Source: Adonisia turfae CCMR0081
Lineage (GTDB): Bacteria; Cyanobacteriota; Cyanobacteriia; Phormidesmidales; Phormidesmidaceae
Length of the DNA: 52,101 nucleotides
NCBI RefSeq assembly: GCF_011009555.1
Contig: NZ_QXHD01000004.1
Span: 6,326,737 to 6,378,837 of the forward strand
Direction: 5' to 3'
This document shows positions 43,802 to 52,101 of this stretch, piece by piece. The position numbers were made by a program, and so were the translations under genes. Under the pieces are notes generated by a model, which saw nothing but the letters and a program-made list of their open reading frames with translations, had not been told where the DNA came from and made no database searches. Position 1 is the first letter of the stretch, and the number at the start of each line of letters is the position of its first letter.

Positions 43802-44968
43802 CTAAACCTTGATCATCTCACTGAGTAACTGTGAAATTTGATCGTTAGTAGTTTCTAAATTAAACCTTTGACCAGCTTGCGCCTGTGCCTTTTGTGCAAG
43901 GGCTTTCGCTTGACTAGACTGATCCTGACAGGTGCTGATAATGTCTGCCAACTTTTCAGCATCTCCAGGAGGCGTTAACCAGCCTGTTTGTCCATGGTCG
44001 ATGAGCTCAACAGCTCCTCCAGCCGCTGCTGCTACCACTGGAGTACCACACAACATTGCTTCCACAATCACCCGACCAAAGGGCTCAGGGGCTGTAGGCG
44101 TATGGGTGACTAAATCACAGGCTGCCATCAGTTGAGGAATATCAGAACGAAACCCCAGAAACTTAATTCGATGCTCCAGATTAAGGCCCTGAATCTGTTG
44201 GTGTAGCTGCTGCACATAATCTTGCTCACCAAAAAGGGCATCACCAATAAATACGGCCACAACATTCTCCGGACAATGTTGCAGAGCTTCGATCAGCACA
44301 TGCTGACCTTTCCAAGGAGAGAGACGACTAAAATGTCCAACCAAAAATGGAGAAATACCCTCTGTGAGATCAGATAGTTCAGAGACCATTTCTCCTTTTG
44401 AAAACTCTTGCTGACTACTACAGTCAGCGTAGTCTTCCAGGCGAAACCCGTTATAAACAACATGCACTCGATCTGCTCGCCCGCCTGCTTGAATAAATGC
44501 TTCACAACTAGCGTGAGAATTAGCGATCACGAAAGCCGCTCGGTTGGCCAATGTAATAATAATGCGACGATTGACCGAACTAAAGTGGTCAGGAGAAACA
44601 ATGTCGTGCAAATGATAAACAAAAGGACGACCACTTAAAATACTGGCAAGAGCTCCAACCACTAAAGCTTTTTGGGTGTTGGCATAGATCACATCATATT
44701 GCTTGCTGAGTTGAGCTACCCTAATAATCAAAGGGATTAATCGGTTGAGATTTTTGAGTCCTGCCAGCAGGCCACTTGCCTTTTGGACCTGCAAAGCTTG
44801 GTCGGCAAGAATTTTGATCGGAATATTGTTTTGATGTAGGTAATCTGGGAATGTCCCCTCAGCAAAAACACCCACCAGGCTAGTTGTAGAAAACTGCTGC
44901 GCAATATCGGCCAAACAAAGTTCAGCGCCTCCTAGCTTGCCACTCTGGTCTAGAAACAGAATCTTCAT
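43802..44968 (-). CDS. Glycosyltransferase family 4 (GT-B)
   Basis: 388 residues. The N-terminal nucleotide-fold domain starts KILFLDQSGKLGGAELCLAD, the glycine-rich acceptor-side motif of GT4 enzymes. The C-terminal domain has GHFSRLSPWKGQHVLIEAL and the E-x7-E donor-binding motif in APEPFGRVIVEAMLCGTPVV. It transfers a sugar from an NDP-sugar to a lipid-linked or polysaccharide acceptor at the inner membrane. It is the last gene of the cluster, overlapping the acyltransferase by 4 bp (ATGA). Specificity cannot be read from sequence. Confidence 0.9.
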   Translation of the reverse strand: MKILFLDQSGKLGGAELCLADIAQQFSTTSLVGVFAEGTFPDYLHQNNIPIKILADQALQVQKASGLLAGLKNLNRLIPLIIRVAQLSKQYDVIYANTQKALVVGALASILSGRPFVYHLHDIVSPDHFSSVNRRIIITLANRAAFVIANSHASCEAFIQAGGRADRVHVVYNGFRLEDYADCSSQQEFSKGEMVSELSDLTEGISPFLVGHFSRLSPWKGQHVLIEALQHCPENVVAVFIGDALFGEQDYVQQLHQQIQGLNLEHRIKFLGFRSDIPQLMAACDLVTHTPTAPEPFGRVIVEAMLCGTPVVAAAAGGAVELIDHGQTGWLTPPGDAEKLADIISTCQDQSSQAKALAQKAQAQAGQRFNLETTNDQISQLLSEMIKV

Positions 44969-46083
44969 GCTCGTTTATACGCTAGACGATTTCTAAATAT
45001 TGATGCGAGTCTCTTTTCAACATAAACGTGAGTAATACACCCAATCAAAACCGTTATCACGCAGGCCAACATCATCCCTATGGTATAAAAACCAATACTG
45101 TTGATGCCTGTGGCCTGAATCACTTTGGTGAATATGGATAAGATCAGATAGTGGGTGAGATAAATGGAAAAAGAAGCTGCTCCTAAAACCACGAATCCTT
45201 TACTAACCGATAGCTTATGATCTTTTTCTAGAAAAGCAGCGCCTCCTACAATCAAGATTGACGATAGGCCATAGGCCACAAATTCATAATAGTGGGCAAA
45301 GCCTGAGCTATTGGAACTCGTCTGTAAAACATAGACGTCGAGCAATCCTGATAGCATAAAGGTGCAACAGCCCGTTAATAACATCAATAAACTGACCGAC
45401 TTTTTCAGTTGGATTCGTCTAAAGAAAATACCAATTAACCATCCGCCTGCAAATTCAAAATTATAGTAAGAGAAAATAAAATCTAGCAGAAAATGATTGT
45501 TGTTCCTAAGCTGAAAACTTGAGAGTATATCAGTTAGCATAAAAACTGCTGACACTGACAAACCAGCAAGAATAAGTTTAGATGCCACTTTAGGCAACAG
45601 AATAACAGTAGTAAACGCTAAGTAGAATAATACTAAATGGCTTAGGAACCAGGCTACGGAAAGTATGGGCGGATGCTCCTGGGGAATAAGTAGCAATGAC
45701 TTGATAATGACACCAATATCTTGCTCATGACCTTTTCCAAAGGATGGGACTAAAAAGTAAACTGGAATTACGCAGAGGCTCAGCAACCAATAGAGGGGAT
45801 AAATACGAACACAGCGCTTGATTAGAAAAGCTTTTGCCGTATGCCGATGACCCATATATTTAAAGCTCGACAGTGCTAAGAAGAAGCCACTCAAGACAAA
45901 AAAGAAATCAACGCCCGAATCTCCAAAATCAAATAAAGATAGTAAAAAGGGTTGATCAAATTTGAGCGTAAATAACTCCGCTGCATGAAAGGTAACAATA
46001 AGTAGAGCTGCGATCCCTCTAAGACTTTCTAAAAGCTCCAACTTTTGAGGGGGTTGTTTTCTCATTTTATTGGCGTACGTCAT
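44965..46083 (-). CDS. Acyltransferase family 3 membrane protein (OafA-like)
   Basis: 372 residues, about ten transmembrane segments. The N-terminal signature LESLRGIAALLIVTFHAAEL includes the catalytic-type His of the acyltransferase 3 family, followed by GDSGVDFFFVLSGF. Such proteins O-acetylate or acylate surface polysaccharides. It is translationally coupled to the downstream GT4 gene (4-bp overlap) and lies 76 bp after another GT4 gene; a purine-rich GGGAGTAG repeat sits in that gap. No SGNH domain is fused. Confidence 0.9.
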   Translation of the reverse strand: MTYANKMRKQPPQKLELLESLRGIAALLIVTFHAAELFTLKFDQPFLLSLFDFGDSGVDFFFVLSGFFLALSSFKYMGHRHTAKAFLIKRCVRIYPLYWLLSLCVIPVYFLVPSFGKGHEQDIGVIIKSLLLIPQEHPPILSVAWFLSHLVLFYLAFTTVILLPKVASKLILAGLSVSAVFMLTDILSSFQLRNNNHFLLDFIFSYYNFEFAGGWLIGIFFRRIQLKKSVSLLMLLTGCCTFMLSGLLDVYVLQTSSNSSGFAHYYEFVAYGLSSILIVGGAAFLEKDHKLSVSKGFVVLGAASFSIYLTHYLILSIFTKVIQATGINSIGFYTIGMMLACVITVLIGCITHVYVEKRLASIFRNRLAYKRA

Positions 46084-46159
46084 AGATCCCTGGTATTGCT
46101 TTAAGTTGGAGAGTAGGGAGTGGGGGAATAGGGAATAGGGAGTAGTTTTTTTATATCAG

Positions 46160-47221
46160 TCAATTGGGTTTGAGCTCGCCATATACTCCGAGAGTTTCGG
46201 TGGCAACACGGGTAGCATTAAGCCAGTCAAGATTTTTTTGAGCCTGTTCTTTCCAATAATTGAGTTTGGTAGAATGCTTCAGCAGATCGGCTATGGTTGT
46301 GGCCAGGGCCTGACTGTCGCCTGGTGGCACTAACAACCCGGCTTTGCCATGTTCCAATACTTCTGGGATGCCGTCAACGTGACTAGCGACGATGGCACAA
46401 CCAACTTCTCGGGCTTCTGAGATAGCCAATCCAAAGGGTTCTCGATGGGAGGCTAGAACAAAAACATCTGTCGATAATAGATAGGCGCGAGGATCAGACT
46501 GAAACCCTTCAAAATGAATGCGATGTGCTACACGGGTTTGGCGGGCCTGGGACTGAAATTGCTCTTTTTCCGGACCATGGCCCACCAGGTACAGATGGGC
46601 CTCTGGAAAATCTGAAGCCACTCGTTCAAATGCCGCAATCAGCTCAGAAATTCCCTTGCGAGAGTTCATGCCAGCTACTGTGGTAATTGCTGGGCGCTGT
46701 AAATAGGCAGGAGAGCACTCTGTTAGGGCACCTACCCGAGGACTTTCAAGGGTGCCGTTGGTGACAACTCGCAGCTTGCGTGTGGGAATACCTCGCTGCT
46801 GCATCGATTTAGACACCGCCTGGCTCACGGCAATGACGCGATCGGCCAAACCCATGAACTTGGCGCTTTCTTGAAATTCGTTGTGAACGGTTGCTACTAA
46901 ACCGTATTTACTCCAAAGCTTTAAACCGCGAGCCAGGACAGCCCCTGTCATCATGTGGGCATGGACAATGTCAGGCTTTACCTGACGCACGATTGTACGA
47001 TACTGGGACGCTGCATGCATCAAATTACGCCAGGTTCGGGTTTGGTTTAACCGAAAATGGGTCACCTGATATTGGTCCAACAATGCTTCATATTCACCGC
47101 CACCAGAGATAACACTGACCTCATATCCAGCTTGAGCCTGAAGGCAAGCCAAATCCACCGCAACGTTGACAATCCCATTCCCTACTTTTTGAATATGGTT
47201 GAGGATGTGTAGGACTCGCAT
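46160..47221 (-). CDS. Glycosyltransferase family 4 (GT-B)
   Basis: 353 residues. The start RVLHILNHIQKVGNGIVNVA and DIVHAHMMTGAVLARGLKLW belong to the GT4 N-terminal domain, with AGMNSRKGISELIAAFERVA and the E-x7-E motif in REPFGLAISEAREVGCAIVA in the C-terminal domain. The start codon overlaps the preceding stop by one base (TAATG), indicating translational coupling with the GT4 gene upstream. Likely adds one sugar to the repeating unit of the surface polysaccharide. Confidence 0.9.
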   Translation of the reverse strand: MRVLHILNHIQKVGNGIVNVAVDLACLQAQAGYEVSVISGGGEYEALLDQYQVTHFRLNQTRTWRNLMHAASQYRTIVRQVKPDIVHAHMMTGAVLARGLKLWSKYGLVATVHNEFQESAKFMGLADRVIAVSQAVSKSMQQRGIPTRKLRVVTNGTLESPRVGALTECSPAYLQRPAITTVAGMNSRKGISELIAAFERVASDFPEAHLYLVGHGPEKEQFQSQARQTRVAHRIHFEGFQSDPRAYLLSTDVFVLASHREPFGLAISEAREVGCAIVASHVDGIPEVLEHGKAGLLVPPGDSQALATTIADLLKHSTKLNYWKEQAQKNLDWLNATRVATETLGVYGELKPN

Positions 47222-48378
47222 TATATGGCTCCAGCAGTGGTTTGTTGCATAGCCTGTAAACTGTTCAAGACGTCTAGATATTGGCGCACGATGCAGTCTA
47301 TGGTGAAGGCTTGCGATCGCGCCTTCAGCACCGTGGTATCCATGGGGTCTTTCAGGGTCGAGACGATAGCATTAGCCATCGCTTCATAGTTACCCACCGG
47401 CACCAGTGCACCGTACTGACCCTTGTTTAAAATTTCCGCCGGACCGCTCTCACAGTCAGTGGATACCACCGGAGTGCCAGCTGCGATCGCTTCTGCTACC
47501 ACATTGCCAAAGCCCTCATAGATTGAAGACAACACAAAGACATTGGCTCTCGCCATATAGGCATAGGGATTCTCCACAAAGCCCAGAAACAACACATCGT
47601 CCTGTAATCCAAACTTTTCAATTAAGGCATCCAACTCAGGCTTAACCTCAGGCTCTCGCGGATCTACATCTCCCAAAATCATTAGCCGTGCCGGATGTTG
47701 TTTACGCACAAGGGCAAACGCCTGTACAAGGGTGGCAAAACTCTTTTGTTTAACAATCCGTCCCACCCCCAACAACACAGGCGGTTGACCTTCTTCAAAC
47801 CATGGATGAGCAATGGTTTCCTGCGCTTTCTGAGTAAAGTCTGAGGTAACCACGGGGTTATGGATAACCGTCATCTGCTGCATTGAGATTTGGGTATGTT
47901 GCTCCAAATCACGGGCCACCCCCTCTGATGCGGTCACAATGGCATCGGCCCATGGATAAAACCGCTTGACCACCGCCCACTTAATCTTTTGCATCAGCAT
48001 GGCGTGGCGATCTTGAAACTGTTGGGACAGATTGGTTTGAACACACATCACCACCCGCGTGTTCACCCCCGCTAAAAGTTTTGCCCAAGTAGCAGAGCTA
48101 AAAATATCCAGCGTTGAGATTAAGAAAGCAGGCTGTTCCTGCTTCAGATACTGTTTTAGGGCCAATGTCTTAAACAGAAGTACAGGTGATTTGGCCTCTA
48201 AATTTATCAGCCGGATATTGTCTGGAATATTCGATAGATAGGCTCCCTCAGCCTTGGCAACCACTAGATCAACAGCAAATCCTCGCTCAGCAAATCCTTC
48301 CGCCAGGTGGAGCATGACTCGCTCCGCCCCGCCGCCATCAAGATTGGGAATAAATAAACTAATAAATGGTTTTGGCAT
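47221..48378 (-). CDS. Glycosyltransferase family 4 (GT-B)
   Basis: 385 residues beginning KPFISLFIPNLDGGGAERVM, a classic GT4 acceptor-side motif, with GVGRIVKQKSFATLVQAFAL and EGFGNVVAEAIAAGTPVVS in the donor domain. The CESGPAEIL segment follows the donor motif as in WaaG/PimB-like enzymes. Shares TAATG coupling with the next GT4 gene. Two HIP1 sites are in the gene. The sugar donor is not predictable. Confidence 0.9.
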   Translation of the reverse strand: MPKPFISLFIPNLDGGGAERVMLHLAEGFAERGFAVDLVVAKAEGAYLSNIPDNIRLINLEAKSPVLLFKTLALKQYLKQEQPAFLISTLDIFSSATWAKLLAGVNTRVVMCVQTNLSQQFQDRHAMLMQKIKWAVVKRFYPWADAIVTASEGVARDLEQHTQISMQQMTVIHNPVVTSDFTQKAQETIAHPWFEEGQPPVLLGVGRIVKQKSFATLVQAFALVRKQHPARLMILGDVDPREPEVKPELDALIEKFGLQDDVLFLGFVENPYAYMARANVFVLSSIYEGFGNVVAEAIAAGTPVVSTDCESGPAEILNKGQYGALVPVGNYEAMANAIVSTLKDPMDTTVLKARSQAFTIDCIVRQYLDVLNSLQAMQQTTAGAI

Positions 48379-48460
48379 TTTGACTCTTAAAGATCGAATA
48401 CAAAATCTCTGGCATCAATCGCTACTCGTTAAGCCGTAGAGAGCACAAGCTATATTGCAT

Positions 48461-49753
48461 CTACGCTGGAGCAAGCTCCACCACCAAGGGTTCATCAGCA
48501 ACATTTAAGACCAGTGACCGAGGATTGTTATACCTGGCCGTAGCATCCGTTGACCTTAGGGGTTGATAGAGGCTGGCGGATCTAATGGCCGTGGTTAATC
48601 TCACTGTCACTGCCTGGGTTGGCACTGAAATATCTCGCTTGTTGGATACATCAAAGCTTGGCACCTCTTGCCAGAGAATCAGATAAAAGCGTCCATCCCG
48701 TTTTTGTAGCAAGGTGTGATGCACATTTGTTGTTGCTCCAACCATAGTGTAGCTGAGAGCACCTGGCGAGAATACACCTTCCCCATCTCGCAATAGCGCT
48801 ATTAGGTTCTGTAGCGCAGTAAACGCTGGTTTAGGGGTGCCATTTTGCCGCAGAATACCAAAATTCCCCTCCTTATCAGCCGTCTGCCACTTGTCGATGA
48901 ACTCATTGATATATACTCGCTGAATATCGCGATTAAAATATTCCAGCCAAAGGCGAGGGACATACTTTCCAGCCGCTGCTTCTGAAATGCCTGGCTGACC
49001 AGATTCAGCTGCAACTGCATTATGCCAGCCAGTCTCTGTTGCGATCAGAGGCTTATCAGGACAGATTTGTCGTGTAGATGGAATCCAGTGCCAATCTAAG
49101 CCCGCTGTCGGAGGCTGGCCGCCGGGGTAGCTATGCATCGCTCCATAATCACAAACAACTTCACCCAGCGATGTGGCATTATGCCAAAGGGCCACCGTCG
49201 GGCTCAGTACGTCAAGTCTGGCGGTGGCTGGATCTTGCTTGACAGCATTGAAAAGTTCAGACTGAAACAATCTTACTCCCTGGGGAAAGGGCTGTCCTTT
49301 GTAGGATAAATCAGGCCAAACATCCCACTCATTCGGACCTTCAACCGCCTCGACCGCTGTGGGTATTGCCTTCACAATATCAACGGCAACGGAGGCATCT
49401 TGCTGATCTCTGGGATCCATTACTAACGTGGACTTGATACCGACGGTGGCAAGATCCACAAATTTTTGCTGGGTTTCTCGATCATCTAGCCGAACGCCGT
49501 CTCGAATATGACGCACACCCAGTTCTTGTAATCTCGGCTTAATAATGGAATCGTAATTACGGTAGGCACTATTGGATCTGTTTAGATGGACAACAACACC
49601 CAGTGAATCAATAAATGAGCTAGCCGCGTGAGCCGTTTCGGATGGGTTCTGGGATTGACCTGGCAGCACCGTACTACAGGCAAATACAGTGCTCACCAAT
49701 AACACAAGCAAATACTGACGACGCTGAATCCAGGGTGACAACAACGATTTCAT
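48461..49753 (-). CDS. Glycoside hydrolase-like secreted lipoprotein
   Basis: 430 residues. A signal sequence with a probable lipobox (LLVSTVFAC, Cys about 26) implies a lipid anchor. The body is a TIM-barrel of clan GH-A type: Glu142 in VEGPNEWD is placed as acid/base after the Asn-Glu hallmark, and Glu240 in LIATETGWHN as nucleophile. A C-terminal beta domain (about 340-430) ends in VADEPLVVEL. It is 4 bp downstream of the sulfotransferase gene, inside the polysaccharide cluster, so it probably trims or remodels the polymer. The exact GH family is not certain. Confidence 0.8.
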   Translation of the reverse strand: MKSLLSPWIQRRQYLLVLLVSTVFACSTVLPGQSQNPSETAHAASSFIDSLGVVVHLNRSNSAYRNYDSIIKPRLQELGVRHIRDGVRLDDRETQQKFVDLATVGIKSTLVMDPRDQQDASVAVDIVKAIPTAVEAVEGPNEWDVWPDLSYKGQPFPQGVRLFQSELFNAVKQDPATARLDVLSPTVALWHNATSLGEVVCDYGAMHSYPGGQPPTAGLDWHWIPSTRQICPDKPLIATETGWHNAVAAESGQPGISEAAAGKYVPRLWLEYFNRDIQRVYINEFIDKWQTADKEGNFGILRQNGTPKPAFTALQNLIALLRDGEGVFSPGALSYTMVGATTNVHHTLLQKRDGRFYLILWQEVPSFDVSNKRDISVPTQAVTVRLTTAIRSASLYQPLRSTDATARYNNPRSLVLNVADEPLVVELAPA

Positions 49754-49757
49754 AGGT

Positions 49758-50450
49758 TTAGATTTCCAAAAATCTCCGATAGAGCGAATTAGCGGTGGGT
49801 AAGAGCGGATGTTCTTTCAGTTCTTGAAGCACATCCTGTTTAATTCGAGCCTTAGCTACAGTTGGAATAGCAACTAAATGCTCAGGTTGTTTCAGTTGTT
49901 TTTGAGTTTCCTGTAGCTGATTAAAAATCGTATCTCGGGTTTCAGGGGTAATGGGCTCCATATGAAATGAAGTGCCATAGCGCTGGTTGATTCTTTCCAC
50001 CACATACTGAGGGCGTTGGGTTGTATCTTTGAAGTCTGAAATGGTGACATCATCGCGAACGGGCCAAATCTTCTCGTAAAAATTGATGTAGCTTTGAATG
50101 GAAAAACGTGTAGACAGAGTACGATCAACCACCAAAACAGAAGCGATAGCATCAATGGGATTGCGAATCAACACAACACAGGGAATGCCATAGTTGACAG
50201 CTTTAATGACCTGCAATGGCGCGTGCATATGGTGCGCGGCTTTAGCAGTCGGATTATACAACCGAAACATCTTCGCAAAAAAAGAGTTCGCCGAGCGGGG
50301 GAACCCTTCTATACAAATATCTTTATCAGGTGATATTTTCTTCCATCGGTTTTTTTCAGAAAAAGGAAGGAACTGAAACAGGATTTCATGGCGTCCCATG
50401 ATGTGTCCTGTTCGATATTTTGTATTTTTAATCAGGCCTTTAGCAATCAT
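49758..50450 (-). CDS. Sulfotransferase-family protein
   Basis: 230 residues. The 5'-phosphosulfate loop is seen as CIEGFPRSANSFFAKMF, and the 3'-phosphate-binding segment as CVVLIRNPIDAIASVLVVD, as in PAPS-dependent sulfotransferases. It is short compared with animal enzymes but normal for bacterial ones. Located between the polymerase-like gene (25 bp) and the glycosidase-like gene (4 bp), it probably sulfates the exopolysaccharide or a lipid precursor. No PAPS synthesis genes are present in the window. Confidence 0.8.
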   Translation of the reverse strand: MIAKGLIKNTKYRTGHIMGRHEILFQFLPFSEKNRWKKISPDKDICIEGFPRSANSFFAKMFRLYNPTAKAAHHMHAPLQVIKAVNYGIPCVVLIRNPIDAIASVLVVDRTLSTRFSIQSYINFYEKIWPVRDDVTISDFKDTTQRPQYVVERINQRYGTSFHMEPITPETRDTIFNQLQETQKQLKQPEHLVAIPTVAKARIKQDVLQELKEHPLLPTANSLYRRFLEI

Positions 50451-50475
50451 GATTTTAACTGTTTAGATTATGGAG

Positions 50476-51921
50476 TTAATTTTGGTCCCAAATTTCATAA
50501 CGCTCAAATTTGGATTTGGCATGATAGCGGGATGCCGCTAGGCCAATGCCTAAAAAGCCCCACAGCACCATGCCAACAACACCCACCATGGAGACATTGA
50601 GACCCATCTGAGCAAAAATGCCAAATGCGATCGCACGCGATGCACTGGCAAATGTATCAAAACTCGCTTCGGTTCCCTCAAACAGCTTGAAGAAGATCAA
50701 AAATACTCCGGTAATGTAAGGAATTGTTCCCATCCACCCCAAAGAAAATAACAATGTCAAAATACCGCTGTCCTGGCTTCCTAAACGGCTACTTTCTACC
50801 ACCGTTCCCAAACCGCGACCCACACCTTCAGTAAGAGCCTGCCCGAGCAACTCGTTATAGCCATCCAAACGGGCTTGATAACTACCATCCTCTTGGGTGT
50901 TTGACAGAGATTCTAATCGAGGAGCAATCTCGCTGGCCAGGGGCTCTACGGAGGCTAATGGAACCACCAATAAAGCCATACTCATTAGAGTAATGAGCAA
51001 CCTAACTTGCAAGTGTGATTTAAGTGAGGGCAGATAAAGCATTAGCGCAGCCACCCAGCTCAGCCACCCTGAGCGAGCCAGGGTCAGTAAAAAGGAGAGA
51101 TATCCGACGCCAGTGGCAACAAACTTTATGCTTTCGCGATTACTCAACAGCAAAATCAGCCCTGCCATAATCACAGCTGCAAACGGCTGAGGAGAATTCA
51201 TCGTGCTCCATACCCGAATCCCTAAGGGTTCTGGATAACCAAACACATTTGTATCCACCGCATTGCTTAACCAAAAGCGATCCCATTCCGGAGCTGTTAG
51301 ATACTGCCATACGCCGTAGCCCCCCATCACCAAAGTCCCCCAGAGGAAGGTGCGCTGGATTGTTTGACGACACACAGGATATTGACGCCAGTTAACAAAT
51401 AGGTGAAAGCCAAATAGGAGTGGGGGCAGCCAGTTTAACAATGCAACAAGGGTGCCTGCTACCGAGTTTTGCACTAGGCCCATCAGAAATCCATAAAAGA
51501 CGCTGACAAAACAGAGAATAAAGGGCAGCCCCCCCTGACGATGAATCTTCGGCAAATAGCGCACCAGTGTGGCAGCAGAGATTAAGGTCACCAAAGGGGG
51601 TGCCAATAAGACAATGCTAGGATCTTGCCAACCACTGCGCTGATCAATTAACCGACGTACCAGGGGCGTTAAAAACCAAATCCACCAGGTAAATCCTATG
51701 TAGAGTAAGGGATAACGCACATACAACAAAACACCGACGGCAGTGGCCATCAATGGAAATAACAGCCGTAACAGGCTGCCTGCTCCAGCAACCGTGCCCA
51801 GGCCTGTGATTAGCACCAAGCTCAGAATACCGGTCCAGGCTAACGCAGGCCGAAAACGCAGCCATGAAAACGTGCCATGGCTCGGGAAATAATTGCCTGG
51901 TTGTTGCTCTTGCAAGATCAT
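50476..51921 (-). CDS. O-antigen ligase/polymerase-like membrane protein (Wzy/WaaL family)
   Basis: 481 residues with about eleven hydrophobic segments and a large loop (about 330-375: RLESLSNTQEDGSYQARLDG) characteristic of the O-antigen ligase/polymerase family. It would join polysaccharide repeat units in the periplasm. The start MILQEQQPGN is at ATG 51921. It heads the visible part of the cluster and is 25 bp upstream of the sulfotransferase. A HIP1 site lies near the 3' end. Whether it is a polymerase or a ligase cannot be decided from sequence. Confidence 0.87.
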   Translation of the reverse strand: MILQEQQPGNYFPSHGTFSWLRFRPALAWTGILSLVLITGLGTVAGAGSLLRLLFPLMATAVGVLLYVRYPLLYIGFTWWIWFLTPLVRRLIDQRSGWQDPSIVLLAPPLVTLISAATLVRYLPKIHRQGGLPFILCFVSVFYGFLMGLVQNSVAGTLVALLNWLPPLLFGFHLFVNWRQYPVCRQTIQRTFLWGTLVMGGYGVWQYLTAPEWDRFWLSNAVDTNVFGYPEPLGIRVWSTMNSPQPFAAVIMAGLILLLSNRESIKFVATGVGYLSFLLTLARSGWLSWVAALMLYLPSLKSHLQVRLLITLMSMALLVVPLASVEPLASEIAPRLESLSNTQEDGSYQARLDGYNELLGQALTEGVGRGLGTVVESSRLGSQDSGILTLLFSLGWMGTIPYITGVFLIFFKLFEGTEASFDTFASASRAIAFGIFAQMGLNVSMVGVVGMVLWGFLGIGLAASRYHAKSKFERYEIWDQN

Positions 51922-51999
51922 CTAATGGCGTTAGAGGTCTATCTCAGAAATCTGTCTTGGAATTATTAGCATCAGAAAATAAATAGCCAGCGCTGTCTG

Positions 52000-52101
52000 C
52001 TATCGGAATCTTGTGAACAGTCCAGGACTGCGCATATGGGCTAAGGAGTAGGCCATGGACTGTGGTAGGTAGCTGGCGCTAAGTGCCACCAGCGTACGCA
52101 A
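52000..52101 (-). CDS. Possible C-terminal end of a further cluster gene (partial)
   Basis: A minus-strand frame is open from the right edge to TAG at 52000-52002, giving 33 residues (LRTLVALSASYLPQSMAYSL ... LFTRFR). It ends 78 bp before the polymerase-like gene and would fit the spacing of the cluster. The fragment is too short to identify and could be chance. Confidence 0.3.
   Translation of the reverse strand: MRTLVALSASYLPQSMAYSLAHMRSPGLFTRFR

Overview
The window comes from a cyanobacterium. It carries chlL and chlN (dark-operative protochlorophyllide reductase) with the cyanobacterial DUF5331 gene between them, a 2-oxoglutarate decarboxylase / succinic semialdehyde dehydrogenase pair of the type that closes the cyanobacterial TCA cycle, and many copies of the HIP1 octamer GCGATCGC. 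I cannot assign a genus from sequence reading alone.

Left part (1-26.2 kb), accessory in character. A very long minus-strand gene runs off the left edge. It encodes a secreted-type mosaic protein with two DUF4114 domains, Ig-like domains carrying nested insertions, a CARDB domain and an FG-GAP/VCBS beta-propeller. Divergent from it is a six-gene, 17-kb plus-strand operon (6355-23378): a membrane-anchored TPR protein, an exported FecR-like/TPR protein, a TpsB outer-membrane transporter, two large filamentous-haemagglutinin-type TpsA exoproteins, and an exported TPR-CHAT (caspase-like) protease. A RelE-type toxin-antitoxin pair, a solitary ribbon-helix-helix gene and a tyrosine recombinase beside tRNA-Gly(CCC) follow. 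I found no HIP1 octamer in this half.

Middle (26.4-43.3 kb), mostly core metabolism on the minus strand: chlL-DUF5331-chlN, an unrecognised 344-residue protein, a broken CHAT/TPR gene, a plus-strand HTH protein, the decarboxylase/dehydrogenase pair, a candidate small RNA, an exported TPR protein, a GT-C glycosyltransferase, folB, a small membrane protein, proA, mazG and a DUF2227 membrane protein. HIP1 sites are frequent here.

Right (43.4-52.1 kb): two identical tandem tRNA-Val(UAC) genes, then a tightly packed minus-strand exopolysaccharide cluster. It has an O-antigen polymerase-like protein, a sulfotransferase, a glycosidase-like lipoprotein, three GT4 glycosyltransferases and an acyltransferase, and suggests a sulfated, acylated surface polysaccharide.

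The most interesting candidate system is the operon at 6355-23378. It pairs an exported caspase-like protease and periplasmic TPR proteins with a two-partner secretion transporter and two exoproteins. A decayed relative of the protease lies at 31.3-32.1 kb.
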